This document shows positions 27,029 through 38,000 of a stretch of DNA of 64,000 nucleotides, piece by piece. Source of the stretch: Planctomycetota bacterium (lineage in GTDB: Bacteria; Planctomycetota; UBA8108; JACQVS01). The position numbers and the translations under genes are program-made. Below the pieces are notes generated by a model. The model was not told the DNA's origin. It did no database searches and saw only the letters and a list, made by a program, of their open reading frames with translations. The stretch spans positions 1 to 64,000 of the forward strand of contig JANQLS010000097.1 of assembly GCA_028280485.1 (NCBI GenBank). The letters are read 5' to 3'. The stretch's first letter is position 1. Every line of letters begins with the position of its first letter.

Positions 27029-27799
27029 ATGGAACTCGCACCCCAATCCTTTTCAGATACCGAACTTCAGCAAATCTCTGAATGTGAAGCCAATATCGGT
27101 TACAAATTCAAAGATCCGCGATTCCTGCTGCAAGCCCTGACTCACTCCTCGATCAAAACACCCGACAATCCTTCGAACGAGCGCTTGGAGTTTCTGGGGG
27201 ATTCCGTCTTGGGTTTGGTGATGACCGAGTTTCTCTACAACTTTTATCAACACCGAGATGAAGGGGAGCTCACTCAAATCAAATCAGCCGTAGTATCAAC
27301 TAGCGCTTTGGCGGCTGAGAGTGAGCGCATGAATCTCAATAATTTTTATAACGTCGGCAAGGGAGTGAAGTCGAAACGCCGGTCATTATCAGCTTCGCTT
27401 TTGGCCAACGTGTTTGAAGCTGTCGTGGCGGCTATTTATCGAGATAGCGGCTTAGAGGAGGCCCGCCGATTTATTCTGCGTAATCTCTACCATCAGGTAT
27501 TGGCTGTTGCGGGGAATCGCCGAGGGCAAAATTATAAGTCTCTCCTTCAACAGTGGGCTCAGAAAGAACTCAATATCACCCCAACTTACAAAGTTGGAGC
27601 GGAGAAAGGGCCCGATCACAATAAGTACTTCGAAGTCATCGCCATGCTCGGAGATAAAACTTACTGTACCGGGGGAGGACGATCTAAAAAAGAAGCTGAA
27701 CAAATTGCCGCTCAAGAGACCTTGAAGGTTCTCTTTACCGAACGCGGGATGCACGAAGAAGCAGAAGAACTTTCCAATGCTCCACCGTTAACTACCTAA
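27029..27799 (+). CDS. rnc: Ribonuclease III
   Basis: 256 aa. RNase III cleaves double-stranded RNA in rRNA and mRNA maturation. The catalytic signature NERLEFLGDSVLGLV is at residues 50-64, with a second acidic site in ANVFEAVVAAIYRDSG near 128-143. The double-stranded RNA-binding domain covers about 170-236 (NYKSLLQQWAQKEL, then GGGRSKKEAEQIAAQETL). The length is slightly longer than E. coli Rnc (226 aa) owing to N- and C-terminal extensions. ATG 27029 is the first start. mfd follows after 94 bp. Confidence 0.96.
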   Translation: MELAPQSFSDTELQQISECEANIGYKFKDPRFLLQALTHSSIKTPDNPSNERLEFLGDSVLGLVMTEFLYNFYQHRDEGELTQIKSAVVSTSALAAESERMNLNNFYNVGKGVKSKRRSLSASLLANVFEAVVAAIYRDSGLEEARRFILRNLYHQVLAVAGNRRGQNYKSLLQQWAQKELNITPTYKVGAEKGPDHNKYFEVIAMLGDKTYCTGGGRSKKEAEQIAAQETLKVLFTERGMHEEAEELSNAPPLTT

Positions 27800-27867
27800 A
27801 ACGATCCCATCATCATATTTGAGAATCCGCCATCCTAAGGATTAGATAAGATCCCTCTCATAAATTT

Positions 27868-27886
27868 TTAAGCCCATTGGGCTTTT
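27868..27886 (+). terminator. Possible weak terminator between rnc and mfd
   Basis: The short stem agccc-att-gggct is followed by TTTT at 27882-27885. It is short and ends 8 bp before the mfd start, so it may instead be a leader hairpin. Confidence 0.35.
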
Positions 27887-27893
27887 GTCGAAA

Positions 27894-30800
27894 ATGTCTC
27901 GTACTGCCTCGAAAAGCAAATCCAAACCAAAAAAGTCTAAGAAGACAGGCCCTCGCATGCCTAAGGTCTTACTTAAACATTTTGCTTCGAGTGAAGAGGG
28001 CAAAAAGGCACGAGCGCATTTGGAGAGTTCACAGTCTGAAGGGAATCCAGCTTCATTTGCAGGATTCCATGGAGCTTCGCTAGCCTTTTTTCTCAGTCGA
28101 GTCCTTAAAGATTCAGACGGCCCTACCCTCGTTGTTACCGCAACTCAAGACGAAGCCGAAACTCTTCGCGATGAATTACAAGAACTCTCGGGCAGAAATG
28201 CTTTCTTCTTTCCCCCTTGGGAATCCTTGTTCAATGACGAATCCGAGCCTGACAAAGATATCTACCACGACCGCCTCGTCGTCCTCGAGCACTTAGAAGC
28301 GACACCCAAAAACGTATTGTCGTTCATTGTCGCCCCCATCCACGCGGTGATCCAGCCCGTAGCTTCAAGCGCTGAAGTGCACGCGAAAACGATCAGCATT
28401 GAAAAGGATGCCGACTTTCCTCGTGATCACCTCGCCAATGATTTAACTCAATTAGGATTTCGCCCCGTTCCCTTAGTGTTGTCGAGAGGTGAGTATTCAG
28501 TTCGGGGAGACATTTTAGATGTCTTTCCCTTCGACGCGGCGTTTCCTCTTCGAGTTGAATACTTCGGTGACACGATCGATTCTATTCGGGAATTCCATCC
28601 CGAAACCCAACGGTCTCGATCGGGAGGCACTCGAGAGCAAAAAACGCTTCGAGCTCCATCCAAAGAATCAATGTTCAAACCCTGTTTCGAAGGGAATGAT
28701 CCACTCATACTCGATCGATTCACCGATAAGAATTGGCTGGTCTTAGTTGATCCTTCTGAAATTCAAGACCGTGCTGCTTCCATTTTTAACCATGTGTTGG
28801 GAACTGAAAAACGGGATACGAAACTCGAAGAATTAGCTGCTCGCCTCGAGAAGGGTTCAACTCTTCAGTCTTACAGCTTGGCCTTAGAAGCAGGCACTGA
28901 AGGCATCGACCTTTCGTTCGGTTCGATCGAGCGCTTTAAAAATATCGAGCTCGAACGAGGCATCGAAGAAATTCAACTAGCGATCGAACAAGAAAAAAAC
29001 CTCATTCTTTACTGTGACAGTGACGGTGAAAAACAACGAGTCACCGAAATTTTTAAGGATCACAGTTTAGAAAAGAGTGAAGTCATTCAACTTCGAGTGG
29101 GTGAAATCAAGCGTGGTTTTGAAATTGGTTCTCTCGACACCACGGTTCTAACTACGCGCGATCTCTTCAACCGAAAAGCTCCTCGTCGTAAGATCAAAAA
29201 AGTTGAAGATGCAGAAACACAAGTCATCCGAGGCTTCTTCGATCTTGAAATTGGAGATTACGTGGTGCACGTCACCCATGGGATCGGGCGGTACCATGGG
29301 GTGAAGCTCATGGAAAAGGATGGCATTACTCAAGAGTTTTTAGAACTTGAGTATCGAAACCGGGTCAAGGTTTATGTTCCGGCTTCAAAAATTGATCTTG
29401 TCCAAAAGTACATCGGGGTGGGGGCTTCCGTTCCGTCTTTAGATAAAGTTGGAGGGGGCTTATGGAGTAAGCGTAAGGAATCGGTGGAGAATGCCATCCA
29501 TGACTTTGCGGCTGAGCTTTTGGAAGTACAAGCCCTTCGTCAAGAGCGAGCCGGTTTAACTTACCCTGAAGATACCGAATGGCAGCGTCAGTTAGAAGCT
29601 TCCTTTCCTTATGAAGATACTCCCGACCAAGCTGAAGCCACCATCGCCGTTAAAGATGATCTTCAAAATCGCAAGCCGATGGATCGCTTACTCTGTGGAG
29701 ATGTCGGTTACGGTAAAACGGAAATCGCGATGCGCGCTGCATTCAAAGTCGTGAATGCAGGGAAGCAAGTTGCTGTTTTAGTTCCCACAACTGTTCTCGC
29801 GCAGCAACACGGAAGAACTTTTAAAGAGCGCATGGCGGGTTTTCCCGTTCGCATCGAACAAATCAGTCGTTTCAATACCAAGAAAGAAGCCAAAGAAATC
29901 GTAGAGGCGGCTTCGAAGGGGCATGTCGATATCTTGATCGGAACGCATCGTATTCTATCTGACGATGTGAAGTTTTCAGATTTAGGCTTAGTGGTCATCG
30001 ATGAAGAACAACGCTTCGGAGTGGCTCACAAAGAGAAGCTTAAAAAGATGCGGGCGATGGTCGAGCTCCTCACTTTAACCGCAACTCCCATCCCCCGAAC
30101 CCTTCATATGGCACTCTTGGGAATCCGGGATATATCGAGTTTATCGACTCCACCTGAAGGTCGAAGTGCCATCGCTACTGAGGTCATCGAATTCGATCGA
30201 AATCGAGTGAGAGAGGCGATGCTCAGGGAGTTGAATCGCGAGGGTCAGGTTTACTTCGTTCACAATCGAGTTAAAGACATTCACATCGTAAAAAGCGAAC
30301 TCCAAGAGATCGTACCCGAAGCTCGAATTGAATTCGCTCACGGGCAAATGACCGAGCATCAGCTTGAAAAGATTATGACTCGGTTTTTAGATCGAAAAAT
30401 CGATGTCTTGGTTTGTACCACCATCATCGAAACGGGCATCGACATTCCCAATGTGAATACTATCTTCATTAATGAGTGCGATCGATTTGGCTTGTCGAGT
30501 TTACACCAACTCCGGGGAAGAGTAGGTCGCTCGCGTCATAAGGCTTTTTGTTATCTGATCGTTCCTGCCCATCGTCATATGAATCCCGATGCAAAGAAAC
30601 GGATGAAAACTATTCGTGAGTTTTCTCAGTTAGGAGCCGGGTTCCGAATTGCGATGCGAGATTTAGAAATTCGTGGAGCGGGAAATATCTTAGGACCCGA
30701 ACAAAGCGGGCACATCACCCAAGTGGGCTACGATCTTTACTGTCGACTCCTCGACAAAGCCGTTAAAGAACATCAGGGCCAAAGATTTGAAACAGCGGTT

Positions 30801-31262
30801 GAGGTAGAGATCGACCTCAATTTAGAAGCTTTTATTCCCGATGAATTGATTCCCGTTGAAGCTACTCGATTAGATATCTACCGAAGATTATCTAAAGCCG
30901 ACACGATCGAAGGGGTCGAGGAGGTGGCGAAGGAAATTCAAGATCGTTGTGGTCGACTGAAGCCTCCCGTTCAGCGCTTACTCGAAGTTCAAATCTTCAG
31001 GATCCTCGCTGCAAAGCACGGTTTGCTTTCCGTTTCATTTAATCCTGAGAGCATCGTCTTAGTGGGTAATGAATACATGAAAGAGCTATTAGATTCATGC
31101 CCCTTGAGATGCGTCATCCTTTCGCCAGAGAAAGTCGCCTTGATTATCAATGAGCCGGGATCAAAGAAGCGAAGAATTCAATTGACCGATGAGTGGGTCT
31201 TTGAAAAAGTATTCAAGTGGTTGCACACGGGTAAGTTTCCCAATATTGGGAAACGGAAATAA
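27894..31262 (+). CDS. mfd: Transcription-repair coupling factor
   Basis: 1122 aa. Mfd removes RNA polymerase stalled at DNA lesions and recruits UvrA. Visible parts are the UvrB-like N-terminal module (ATQDEAETLRDELQ, FFPPWESL, LSRGEYSVRGDILDVFP near 200), the polymerase-binding domain (GDYVVHVTHGIGRYHGV near residue 453), and the RecG-like translocase with Walker A LCGDVGYGKTEIA near 600. DEEQRFGVAHKEKL and TATPIPRTLHMAL mark later translocase motifs, with GRVGRS for motif VI and the TRCF C-terminal domain after it. ATG 27894 is preferred over TTG 27885. A Lys-rich N-terminal extension (SKSKPKKSKKTG) precedes the usual start of homology. Confidence 0.97.
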   Translation: MSRTASKSKSKPKKSKKTGPRMPKVLLKHFASSEEGKKARAHLESSQSEGNPASFAGFHGASLAFFLSRVLKDSDGPTLVVTATQDEAETLRDELQELSGRNAFFFPPWESLFNDESEPDKDIYHDRLVVLEHLEATPKNVLSFIVAPIHAVIQPVASSAEVHAKTISIEKDADFPRDHLANDLTQLGFRPVPLVLSRGEYSVRGDILDVFPFDAAFPLRVEYFGDTIDSIREFHPETQRSRSGGTREQKTLRAPSKESMFKPCFEGNDPLILDRFTDKNWLVLVDPSEIQDRAASIFNHVLGTEKRDTKLEELAARLEKGSTLQSYSLALEAGTEGIDLSFGSIERFKNIELERGIEEIQLAIEQEKNLILYCDSDGEKQRVTEIFKDHSLEKSEVIQLRVGEIKRGFEIGSLDTTVLTTRDLFNRKAPRRKIKKVEDAETQVIRGFFDLEIGDYVVHVTHGIGRYHGVKLMEKDGITQEFLELEYRNRVKVYVPASKIDLVQKYIGVGASVPSLDKVGGGLWSKRKESVENAIHDFAAELLEVQALRQERAGLTYPEDTEWQRQLEASFPYEDTPDQAEATIAVKDDLQNRKPMDRLLCGDVGYGKTEIAMRAAFKVVNAGKQVAVLVPTTVLAQQHGRTFKERMAGFPVRIEQISRFNTKKEAKEIVEAASKGHVDILIGTHRILSDDVKFSDLGLVVIDEEQRFGVAHKEKLKKMRAMVELLTLTATPIPRTLHMALLGIRDISSLSTPPEGRSAIATEVIEFDRNRVREAMLRELNREGQVYFVHNRVKDIHIVKSELQEIVPEARIEFAHGQMTEHQLEKIMTRFLDRKIDVLVCTTIIETGIDIPNVNTIFINECDRFGLSSLHQLRGRVGRSRHKAFCYLIVPAHRHMNPDAKKRMKTIREFSQLGAGFRIAMRDLEIRGAGNILGPEQSGHITQVGYDLYCRLLDKAVKEHQGQRFETAVEVEIDLNLEAFIPDELIPVEATRLDIYRRLSKADTIEGVEEVAKEIQDRCGRLKPPVQRLLEVQIFRILAAKHGLLSVSFNPESIVLVGNEYMKELLDSCPLRCVILSPEKVALIINEPGSKKRRIQLTDEWVFEKVFKWLHTGKFPNIGKRK

Positions 31263-31272
31263 GCACCAATTT

Positions 31273-31414
31273 TAACTAGCCCGAAGCGCTAGCGAGGGGA
31301 CCTAATGAAAGTGTTTTGTGAGTGGAAATTAAATACCGATGCGAATTATCTAAACTTGTCAATGTGGAGTTTGTCACGATTCCGGATCCCGTCGCTTACG
31401 CTCCGGGCTAGTTA
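31273..31414. repeat. REPIN-like element R4
   Basis: 142 bp, starting 10 bp after the mfd stop. The left arm has the GAAGCGCTAGCGAGGGG variant and the right arm the CCCGTCGCTTACGCTCC variant, so this copy is a hybrid of the R1 and R2 arm types. Both ends keep TTAACTAG/CTAGTTAA. Confidence 0.9.
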
Positions 31415-31448
31415 ATAGATCCCAAAAAATTTACAACCTCGACCATCC

Positions 31449-32504
31449 TCATTTCTTTTTAGTCTCATTGGCCTTTTTCATCCGCCTGATCGCACTCTCT
31501 ACCGTGTACTTGATGATGTTTTTGTGGTACTTGAAAGGCTTAATTTCAAAAGCTAATTTTTTGATGGCTTCAAACTCTGGAATGTAGGAAAGATCGTTCG
31601 ATCGACTCACAATCTCCATCAAGTACTGTAATTTATTAACCTTGTCGTGAATGCCATCACCACCGGGTTTTACCGTTTTGGGATCGAGTTCTTTCCAGTA
31701 CTTGTGTTCATTCTGAAGAGCTTTAAATACGATGGGATAGGCCTCCTTTTTGATCAGTTTCTCTAGGGCGTAACCGGCTCTCAAAGCTGCGACACTTTTT
31801 AGATTGGGATCGCTTAATAGCTCGAGGAGTATCTCTTTGTTCTTAGGGGCCTTAAGCTCAGAGATATGTTTTATGGCAATCGTAACGGCGACCCTTGAAG
31901 AACTTCTCGAGACTTCTTTTAAAGCTTTGATCTTTAATTTAGGGTTTTTTTGTTTCGCTGCTTGATCTAATTTTCTTTGAATCTTGGTGAGCGCAAAGAC
32001 GTCTTCACGAAAATTTACTTCTTTTTGGCCTTTGTGGAATCGTTGGGAACCCGACCGTTGAATTTGTACGAGAGTATGAACGTGACCGTTTTGTACCCAT
32101 GCGGAAGATAAGCCAATTCCACCGAAACGTTGGTCTCTTGTACCTTTCCATACGTTTTTGTCTTTCTTGAGGAAGAGAATGATCCTCTTACCATCGAGAA
32201 CCGTTCCCGTCGGTTTGGCGTTTCCAAAAGAGTGAACGGTTCGTAAGCCTACATTCGAATAGGATTTTAATCCCGGTACTTCGATCTCAATTCCCTTTTT
32301 CATCTTGCCCTTCCAAACTTCGAGAACTTTAACAACTCCATCGAGTGCTTCACCCTCAGAAACCACCACGATGTGAGTTGAACTCCACGCGGCTTCTTCC
32401 ACTTGGAAGGAAGGTAAAACAAAGGGAGGGGCGCAGGCTGCGATTCTGGGCGAGAGAAATAACAATGAACAAATCAAGAAACCAAAACTATATCGTACTA
32501 TCAT
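31449..32504 (-). CDS. Exported protein of unknown function
   Basis: 351 aa from ATG 32504, four bases after the stop of the upstream HEAT-repeat gene; the AAGGAAAA overlapping that stop can act as ribosome site. A longer frame to 32549 is open but lies inside the upstream gene. Signal peptide: FGFLICSLLFLSPRIAA. Residues about 30-150 carry VVSEGEALDGVVKVLEVWKGK and GKRIILFLKK, the pattern of small domains seen in metalloprotease-linked exported proteins. Residues about 180-340 are helical and HEAT-like (SDPNLKSVAALRAGYALEKL). Coupled with 32509-33336; the role is not known. Confidence 0.65.
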   Translation of the reverse strand: MIVRYSFGFLICSLLFLSPRIAACAPPFVLPSFQVEEAAWSSTHIVVVSEGEALDGVVKVLEVWKGKMKKGIEIEVPGLKSYSNVGLRTVHSFGNAKPTGTVLDGKRIILFLKKDKNVWKGTRDQRFGGIGLSSAWVQNGHVHTLVQIQRSGSQRFHKGQKEVNFREDVFALTKIQRKLDQAAKQKNPKLKIKALKEVSRSSSRVAVTIAIKHISELKAPKNKEILLELLSDPNLKSVAALRAGYALEKLIKKEAYPIVFKALQNEHKYWKELDPKTVKPGGDGIHDKVNKLQYLMEIVSRSNDLSYIPEFEAIKKLAFEIKPFKYHKNIIKYTVESAIRRMKKANETKKK

Positions 32505-32508
32505 CGAA

Positions 32509-33336
32509 TTATTTTCCTTCTCCAATTTGTTCGAGAGCCCAATCCGCATTGTTTTTTACTGTGGAATTGGGATCATTTTGAAGATTTAAAAGCTTATCTC
32601 GAGCATCGGGTTCACTGAGTTGGTAATGACCGATTGTGAAGGCCGCTTCTGCGCGTACGTTGGGATCTTTATCTTCAGCCAAGGTTAAAAGTTTCTCTCG
32701 AAATGAAAGGGGATCCGTTTCGATTCCTCGCAGTGCAAATAGGCTATAAAACCTTGCCTTGGGATCTGTTGCGTTCAGCAAACTTCTCAATCTTGGACTG
32801 GCCCCAGCTGCCTCTCTTCCTAATTGAGACAGTGAGGAAGAGCAAAAATGCCAAAACGGTGTGTACTCTTTGAGTCCTAAAATCTTTGCCAATAATTCGG
32901 CGTTCTCTGGTTTGGGCTCCATCCTTTCAACCGCTTGAATAATCGCTGTTTGTACTTCCGGCTTTTTTTCTGGGTACTGGGTTAAAAGCTCGTGTATGGC
33001 ATTGGGCCCGATTTTCACTATGGATTGAAGCCATGCTCCTGACCCTTTTCCATTGAGGGTCATCCCATTGAAAGTGATGGCTGTGGGATCTGTACTCTCT
33101 TCTTCAGTCTTTGGGAATTCGACTTTAGAAACGTAGAACTCTAAAAACTTCAAAGCTGCTTTTCCCGACTCCAATTCGATCAAGCGATCGATCGCTTGGG
33201 GGAAATTAACTTTATCTTTCGGGTCCAGTTTTTTGAGCCAATAGAATTCAGAGAGGTAGTCTCGTGATTCATAGCCGGAATACCCTAGGGTTACTAAGAT
33301 AGCTAAGAATAGTAACCAAGTGATTTTTCGTTTCAT
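32509..33336 (-). CDS. Membrane-anchored HEAT-repeat protein
   Basis: 275 aa. The N-terminal anchor is ITWLLFLAILVTLGYSGY. Residues about 140-275 are HEAT repeats, for example ASPRLRSLLNATDPKARFYSLFAL, LTLAEDKDPNVRAEAAFTIG and LLNLQNDPNSTVKNNADWAL. Such repeats bind other proteins. It is translationally linked to the following exported protein, so both probably act together at the envelope. Function unknown. Confidence 0.75.
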   Translation of the reverse strand: MKRKITWLLFLAILVTLGYSGYESRDYLSEFYWLKKLDPKDKVNFPQAIDRLIELESGKAALKFLEFYVSKVEFPKTEEESTDPTAITFNGMTLNGKGSGAWLQSIVKIGPNAIHELLTQYPEKKPEVQTAIIQAVERMEPKPENAELLAKILGLKEYTPFWHFCSSSLSQLGREAAGASPRLRSLLNATDPKARFYSLFALRGIETDPLSFREKLLTLAEDKDPNVRAEAAFTIGHYQLSEPDARDKLLNLQNDPNSTVKNNADWALEQIGEGK

Positions 33337-33524
33337 CGGTTTTCTTTATGGCGCGTTAAAGCGAAGCGGCCTGAGTGGCTGCCTGTGGATACCGCTAGAA
33401 CATGCCGATCTATGACTTTAGGGCGGCTATTGGGGAAGAGAAGAGGTCTCTTTTCCCTACCCCAATGACGTTGCTGAGCGGTAGTTGTTAGAAAAATTTA
33501 GAAAATTAAATATAGATAGATCGA

Positions 33525-34706
33525 TCAAATAAATCGATTGCGGTACTCCGTCACGGTCATGTTCATCTTTTTCTTGAAGATCGCACTCAAATATTCGCTG
33601 TGAGTAAATCCCGATCGTTCAGCGATTTCGGGAAGCGATAACTCGGTTTCTCGGAGAAGTTCCTGCACGCGATCCAGTTTGACCTTCGTAATAATTTCGT
33701 GAATAGAGTTTCCCAGAATGGATCGAAACCTTCTCTGAAGGACTGATCTTGAAACGGGAACTTTCTCAAGTATTTCGTTCACGGTGATGCCATCACTTGC
33801 GTGCTGACGAATCAAATGCATGGCCCTTCGTACATCCGGATCTGCGATTGCGGTCACTTCAGTCGATTGACGCGTGACGATGCCTCGAGCCGGAATAAAT
33901 TCTTCCACTTTGGGGAAGTCGATTTCTTGCATTAAGGAATCTAAGATCTCAGCCGCACGGTAACCGATTTTTTCAGAATCAGGAATAATGCTCGTCAATG
34001 GCGGGACACAAAGTTCGCTGGCGACATCTTCATTGTCGACTCCGATAACTGCGACTTGATCGGGGATAGCCACTTCGGCACTGTGACAAGCGTCGATTAA
34101 CTGAATGGCTCTAAAATCATTACAAGCCATAACTCCCACGGGTTTAGGTAACATTTTAATCCAAGTCGTTACGTCATCGAATTCTTCTTCCCAACTGAGT
34201 GGTGTCGTGGTGTTTTTTGAATCCTTTCTTGAGTAGACACTCAAGGAATGCCCTAAGTCTTGCACGGTTTGAGCGAAACCTTCGAGTCGGCGATTGGACC
34301 AGCTGAGACCGGGATAACCCAAGTAAGCAAATTGAGTGAAGCCTCTCTCTAAGAAATGTTCAGCCGCGACTTGACCGATTTGTAGGTGATCGTTGTAGAT
34401 CATCGCTTGGCCTATCCCCTGAACTTCTTCGTTCAAGTCGATGACTGGCAGCCCAGTTTGGGCGACGCGAGCTGCCATTTCAGGGTCCGAGGCTCTCGAT
34501 ATGATTCCATCGCCCTTCCAACTCTCAAGCCACGGGGGAAGGGGATCGTAGAGAGATCGTTGCTCTAGGTAGACGTACCAAGGCCCGTTTTCGCGGATAT
34601 ATCTGCCGATTCCACGTAAAAGCCCACGGCCATAAGCTAATGAAGTTTCTACGATTAGGGCAACTTGCGGGGGGCTCTCGCGTCGATTGGGGGTTCGTTT
34701 TGCCAT
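33525..34706 (-). CDS. XylR-type transcriptional regulator (LacI-like sensor + AraC HTH)
   Basis: 393 aa. Residues about 14-270 are a periplasmic-binding-protein-like sugar sensor with the XylR signature YGRGLLRGIGRYIRENGPWYVY and PPWLESWKGDGIISR, then VGVMACNDFRAIQLIDAC and VAVIGVDNEDV. Residues about 288-390 are a double AraC-type helix-turn-helix ending LPEIAERSGFTHSEYLSAIFKKKMNMTVTEYR. E. coli XylR activates xylose genes, but planctomycetes have many paralogues of unknown ligand. It is divergent from the cytochrome/DUF1501 pair, its obvious target candidate. Confidence 0.92.
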   Translation of the reverse strand: MAKRTPNRRESPPQVALIVETSLAYGRGLLRGIGRYIRENGPWYVYLEQRSLYDPLPPWLESWKGDGIISRASDPEMAARVAQTGLPVIDLNEEVQGIGQAMIYNDHLQIGQVAAEHFLERGFTQFAYLGYPGLSWSNRRLEGFAQTVQDLGHSLSVYSRKDSKNTTTPLSWEEEFDDVTTWIKMLPKPVGVMACNDFRAIQLIDACHSAEVAIPDQVAVIGVDNEDVASELCVPPLTSIIPDSEKIGYRAAEILDSLMQEIDFPKVEEFIPARGIVTRQSTEVTAIADPDVRRAMHLIRQHASDGITVNEILEKVPVSRSVLQRRFRSILGNSIHEIITKVKLDRVQELLRETELSLPEIAERSGFTHSEYLSAIFKKKMNMTVTEYRNRFI

Positions 34707-35081
34707 TTCTCGAAGCTACGGGGTGACCGAAAATCAAAGGATCCTCATCCCGTGGTCTCCTATTTCCACCGGCCTTAAAGTAGCCTTAAGGCCTTTAAAT
34801 AAGAAGTTTAACTAATTCATTTGGAGTAGTCTAATGTGACCATATACCTCATCATGAATACCTGATTCCTCATGGTTTCCGCAAGGCTTTAGGCTTATCA
34901 TCGAAGAATAATTTTTAGTGACGGGATCCTTCACGGATCTCCTCCTCTTCTCGGTTATCCATTCGATAATCAGTTGAAGTATCCTTTACAGATTCTCGGA
35001 ACTTGCCCGGGCTCTTAAAGATCATTCATTGGGGTTATTTACCCCGCAGTTTGTCAACGCACTGAAACGCTCGAACTCACC
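34707..35081. promoter_or_regulatory. Divergent control region between XylR-type gene and cytochrome/DUF1501 pair
   Basis: 375 bp. At 34771-34797 the direct/inverted array GGCCTTAAAG, GCCTTAAGGC (perfect palindrome, 34783-34792) and GGCCTTTAA is close to the regulator start and could be its operator. I see no clear -35/-10. The operator call is inference from position and symmetry only. Confidence 0.4.
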
Positions 35082-38000
35082 ATGAATCACGAACAACCCT
35101 CCATGCTGCGAAATTTGGTGGTCGCCCTTTTCGCCATCCTCGCTACTGGTTCGTTCACTTCTGTTTTCCTCACCTCCCCTTCCGACGCTGAAGAAAAACT
35201 TTCGGACGCGAAGAAGCTAGATTTCTTTAAGAAGGAAGTGAAGCCCCTTCTCGAAAAGAACTGCTACCGGTGTCACGGTGGAAGGAAACGCATCAAAGGA
35301 AATTTGAATCTCACCACCCGTGAAGGATTACTCAAGGGTGGAGACATCGGGCCAGCCTTGAACGTCAAGAAGCCTGACGGAAGTCTCTTCTTAGAGATGC
35401 TTAGTTACAAAGATGAAGAGCATGAGATGCCTCCTGCCGGGAAACTTTCCGATGAAGAAATTGCTATCTTCACGAAGTGGATCCAAATGGGAGCCCCCTA
35501 CGACAGTAAAGGGAAAGTTCACGCTGAACCTAAGGAACACGCAGAACCTGAGTTCAATCGTTTCGAGGGCGCAGACCAGTGGTGGTCTCATCTCCCTCTT
35601 ACTGAACCGGCTTTACCCAAAGTTAAAAACGAAGCTTGGATTAAAAATGGTCTCGATCATTTTGTTTTAGCGAAGTTAGAAGCAGAAGGATTAAACCCAG
35701 CTCCCCCCGCTGACCCAGTGGCTTTGATCCGAAGGGTTTATTACAACCTTACCGGTCTTCCCCCGAGCCCTGAAGAGATCGCTGCATTTGTTAAAGATCA
35801 TTCGGACGAAGCTTACGACAAGATGATCGAACGCCTCCTCGAATCTCCTCAGTACGGAGAACGATGGGCGCGTCACTGGCTAGATGTCGTTCGTTACGCT
35901 GAAACTCACGGTTACGAACGTGATTCGAAAAAGCCCTTTGCATGGCGTTATCGAGATTATGTGATCAAGGCTTTCAACGAAGACAAATCGTACGCACGTT
36001 TTATTCAAGAGCAGATCGCCGGAGATGAACTCGAAGATTCCGACGGCGATGCGGTCATGGCTACTGGTTTCTACCGTTTGGGGATCTGGGACGATGAGCC
36101 GGCTGATCGGGAACTTCAAAAGTATGACATCCTTGATGGAATCGTTTCTACAACTTCGAGTGGAGTCTTAGGAATGTCTTTAGGATGTGCCCGTTGTCAC
36201 GACCACAAGCGAGACCCGATCGATCAATCCGATTACTATTCCTTCTTAGCGTTCTTCAGGAACGTCAGTAATATGGGCCGAAGTAATTTAACCATGGTTC
36301 AAGTTCCTGAATTGGTTAAAGAGCATGAGCGGGTAAAAAATGAGAAGGATCAAAAAGAACAAAAGATTTACAACGAAATCTTTTCGCTCGAACAAGAGTA
36401 CTTAGCTCAAGCACAAGCAAAAGCATCGACCGGGGCTTCTAAAGGCCCCATGCTTTCTCCTATCGTTGAACTCGATTATAAATTCTATCGTGACACCTGG
36501 GATAAGTTACCGGTGTTCGATCAGCTTCGTCACGAAACGGAAGGAAAGATCGGCCACAATTTTATTTCGGTTTCTCCCGCTTCGAGAAAAGAAGCCATCG
36601 GATTGGTTTACACCGGGAAATTGAGGGTTCCTCAAGACGGTGAATATCAATTTAAAGTGACAGCAAAAGATGGAGTTCGTCTCCAGATTTTAGATCAAAA
36701 GATTCTCGAAAGAGATTCTCGTGGTTTAGGTGAAGTTCACGGAAAGATCACTCTTAATAAGGGTGCTCATCCCTTTAGGTTAGAGTATTTCAATCACTCG
36801 GGAGATCCTATCCTCGATGTGGCCTGGCAAGGCCCCGGAATGGAGTTGAGCCCTCTTTCCATCGCTTCACAGTACAGCCCACCCATCCTTCACGATGCGA
36901 GACGGCACCAAATTCACTGGCAATTCACTAAGAAAAAGCCCGAAGGTGAATGGACGAAACCCGATTACAAAGAAAAAGATTGGAAGCGAGGCCGAAGTGG
37001 TTTCGGTAAGAAGGGAGCCCCGGGTCTTCGTTTGGGAACTCCTTGGGGACAAAAGGAAATTTGGCTAAGACACAAGTTCCATTTGAACCGCGTTCCCTTC
37101 TCGATCCTCTTAGACATCTATCACGATGAAGACGTTGAAGTTTACTTCAATGGACACCGCGTCGTTCAATTGGGTTCTTACGACAAGCAATACGAAGTGG
37201 TTGCCTTAGGCCCAGAAGCCACTCGCTACCTTAAGAAAGGGCAAAACACCCTTGCGGTCTACGCTAAGAATTCTAACGACAAACAAGGGTTCGACCTTGG
37301 AATTCGTGAAGGATCAGAAATCTCTAATCCTTCTGAATTGATCGCTAAGCGCGGTAAGGATGTTTTCGGTCAAGCCAATGTCGACAAATACAACAAGTTG
37401 AAAGCTGAACTTGCCAATGTTCGTAAGATCAATGTTCCTAATCCTGGCGTTCAATGTATGTCAGTGACTGAGAGTGGTCGCCACCAAACGCATGTTCTTC
37501 TACGAGGAAATCCTCAATTAAAAGGTGATGTCGTAGAACCGGCTTACCCTTCGATTTTGGATAAGGCCAAAGTTGAGATTCCCAAAGAAAAGCCCGGTTC
37601 AAAATCCTCTGGTAGAAGGAAAGTCTTGGCAGATTGGCTAACCCAAGACGACAACCCCCGAACCTCAAGAGTGATGGCGAACCGTATTTGGCATCATCAC
37701 TTCGGCCGGGGAATCGTTCCTACACCTAATGATTTCGGACGTTTGGGTGAAAAGCCTACTCATCCCAAGATGTTAGATTGGTTGGCCGTTCAATTCGTCA
37801 AAAAGGGTTGGAGTATGAAGAAGTTCCACAGACTTCTTCTCAAGTCGGCAACTTATCGCATGTCTTCCAAAGACGATGAGAAAGCTTTGGCCAAAGATCC
37901 CCAGAATGCGCTCTTCTGGCGTTTCAACATGAGACGTTTGACGGCAGAGGAAGTTCGCGATTCCCTCCTCGCGATCAATGGCACATTAAACTTAAAAATG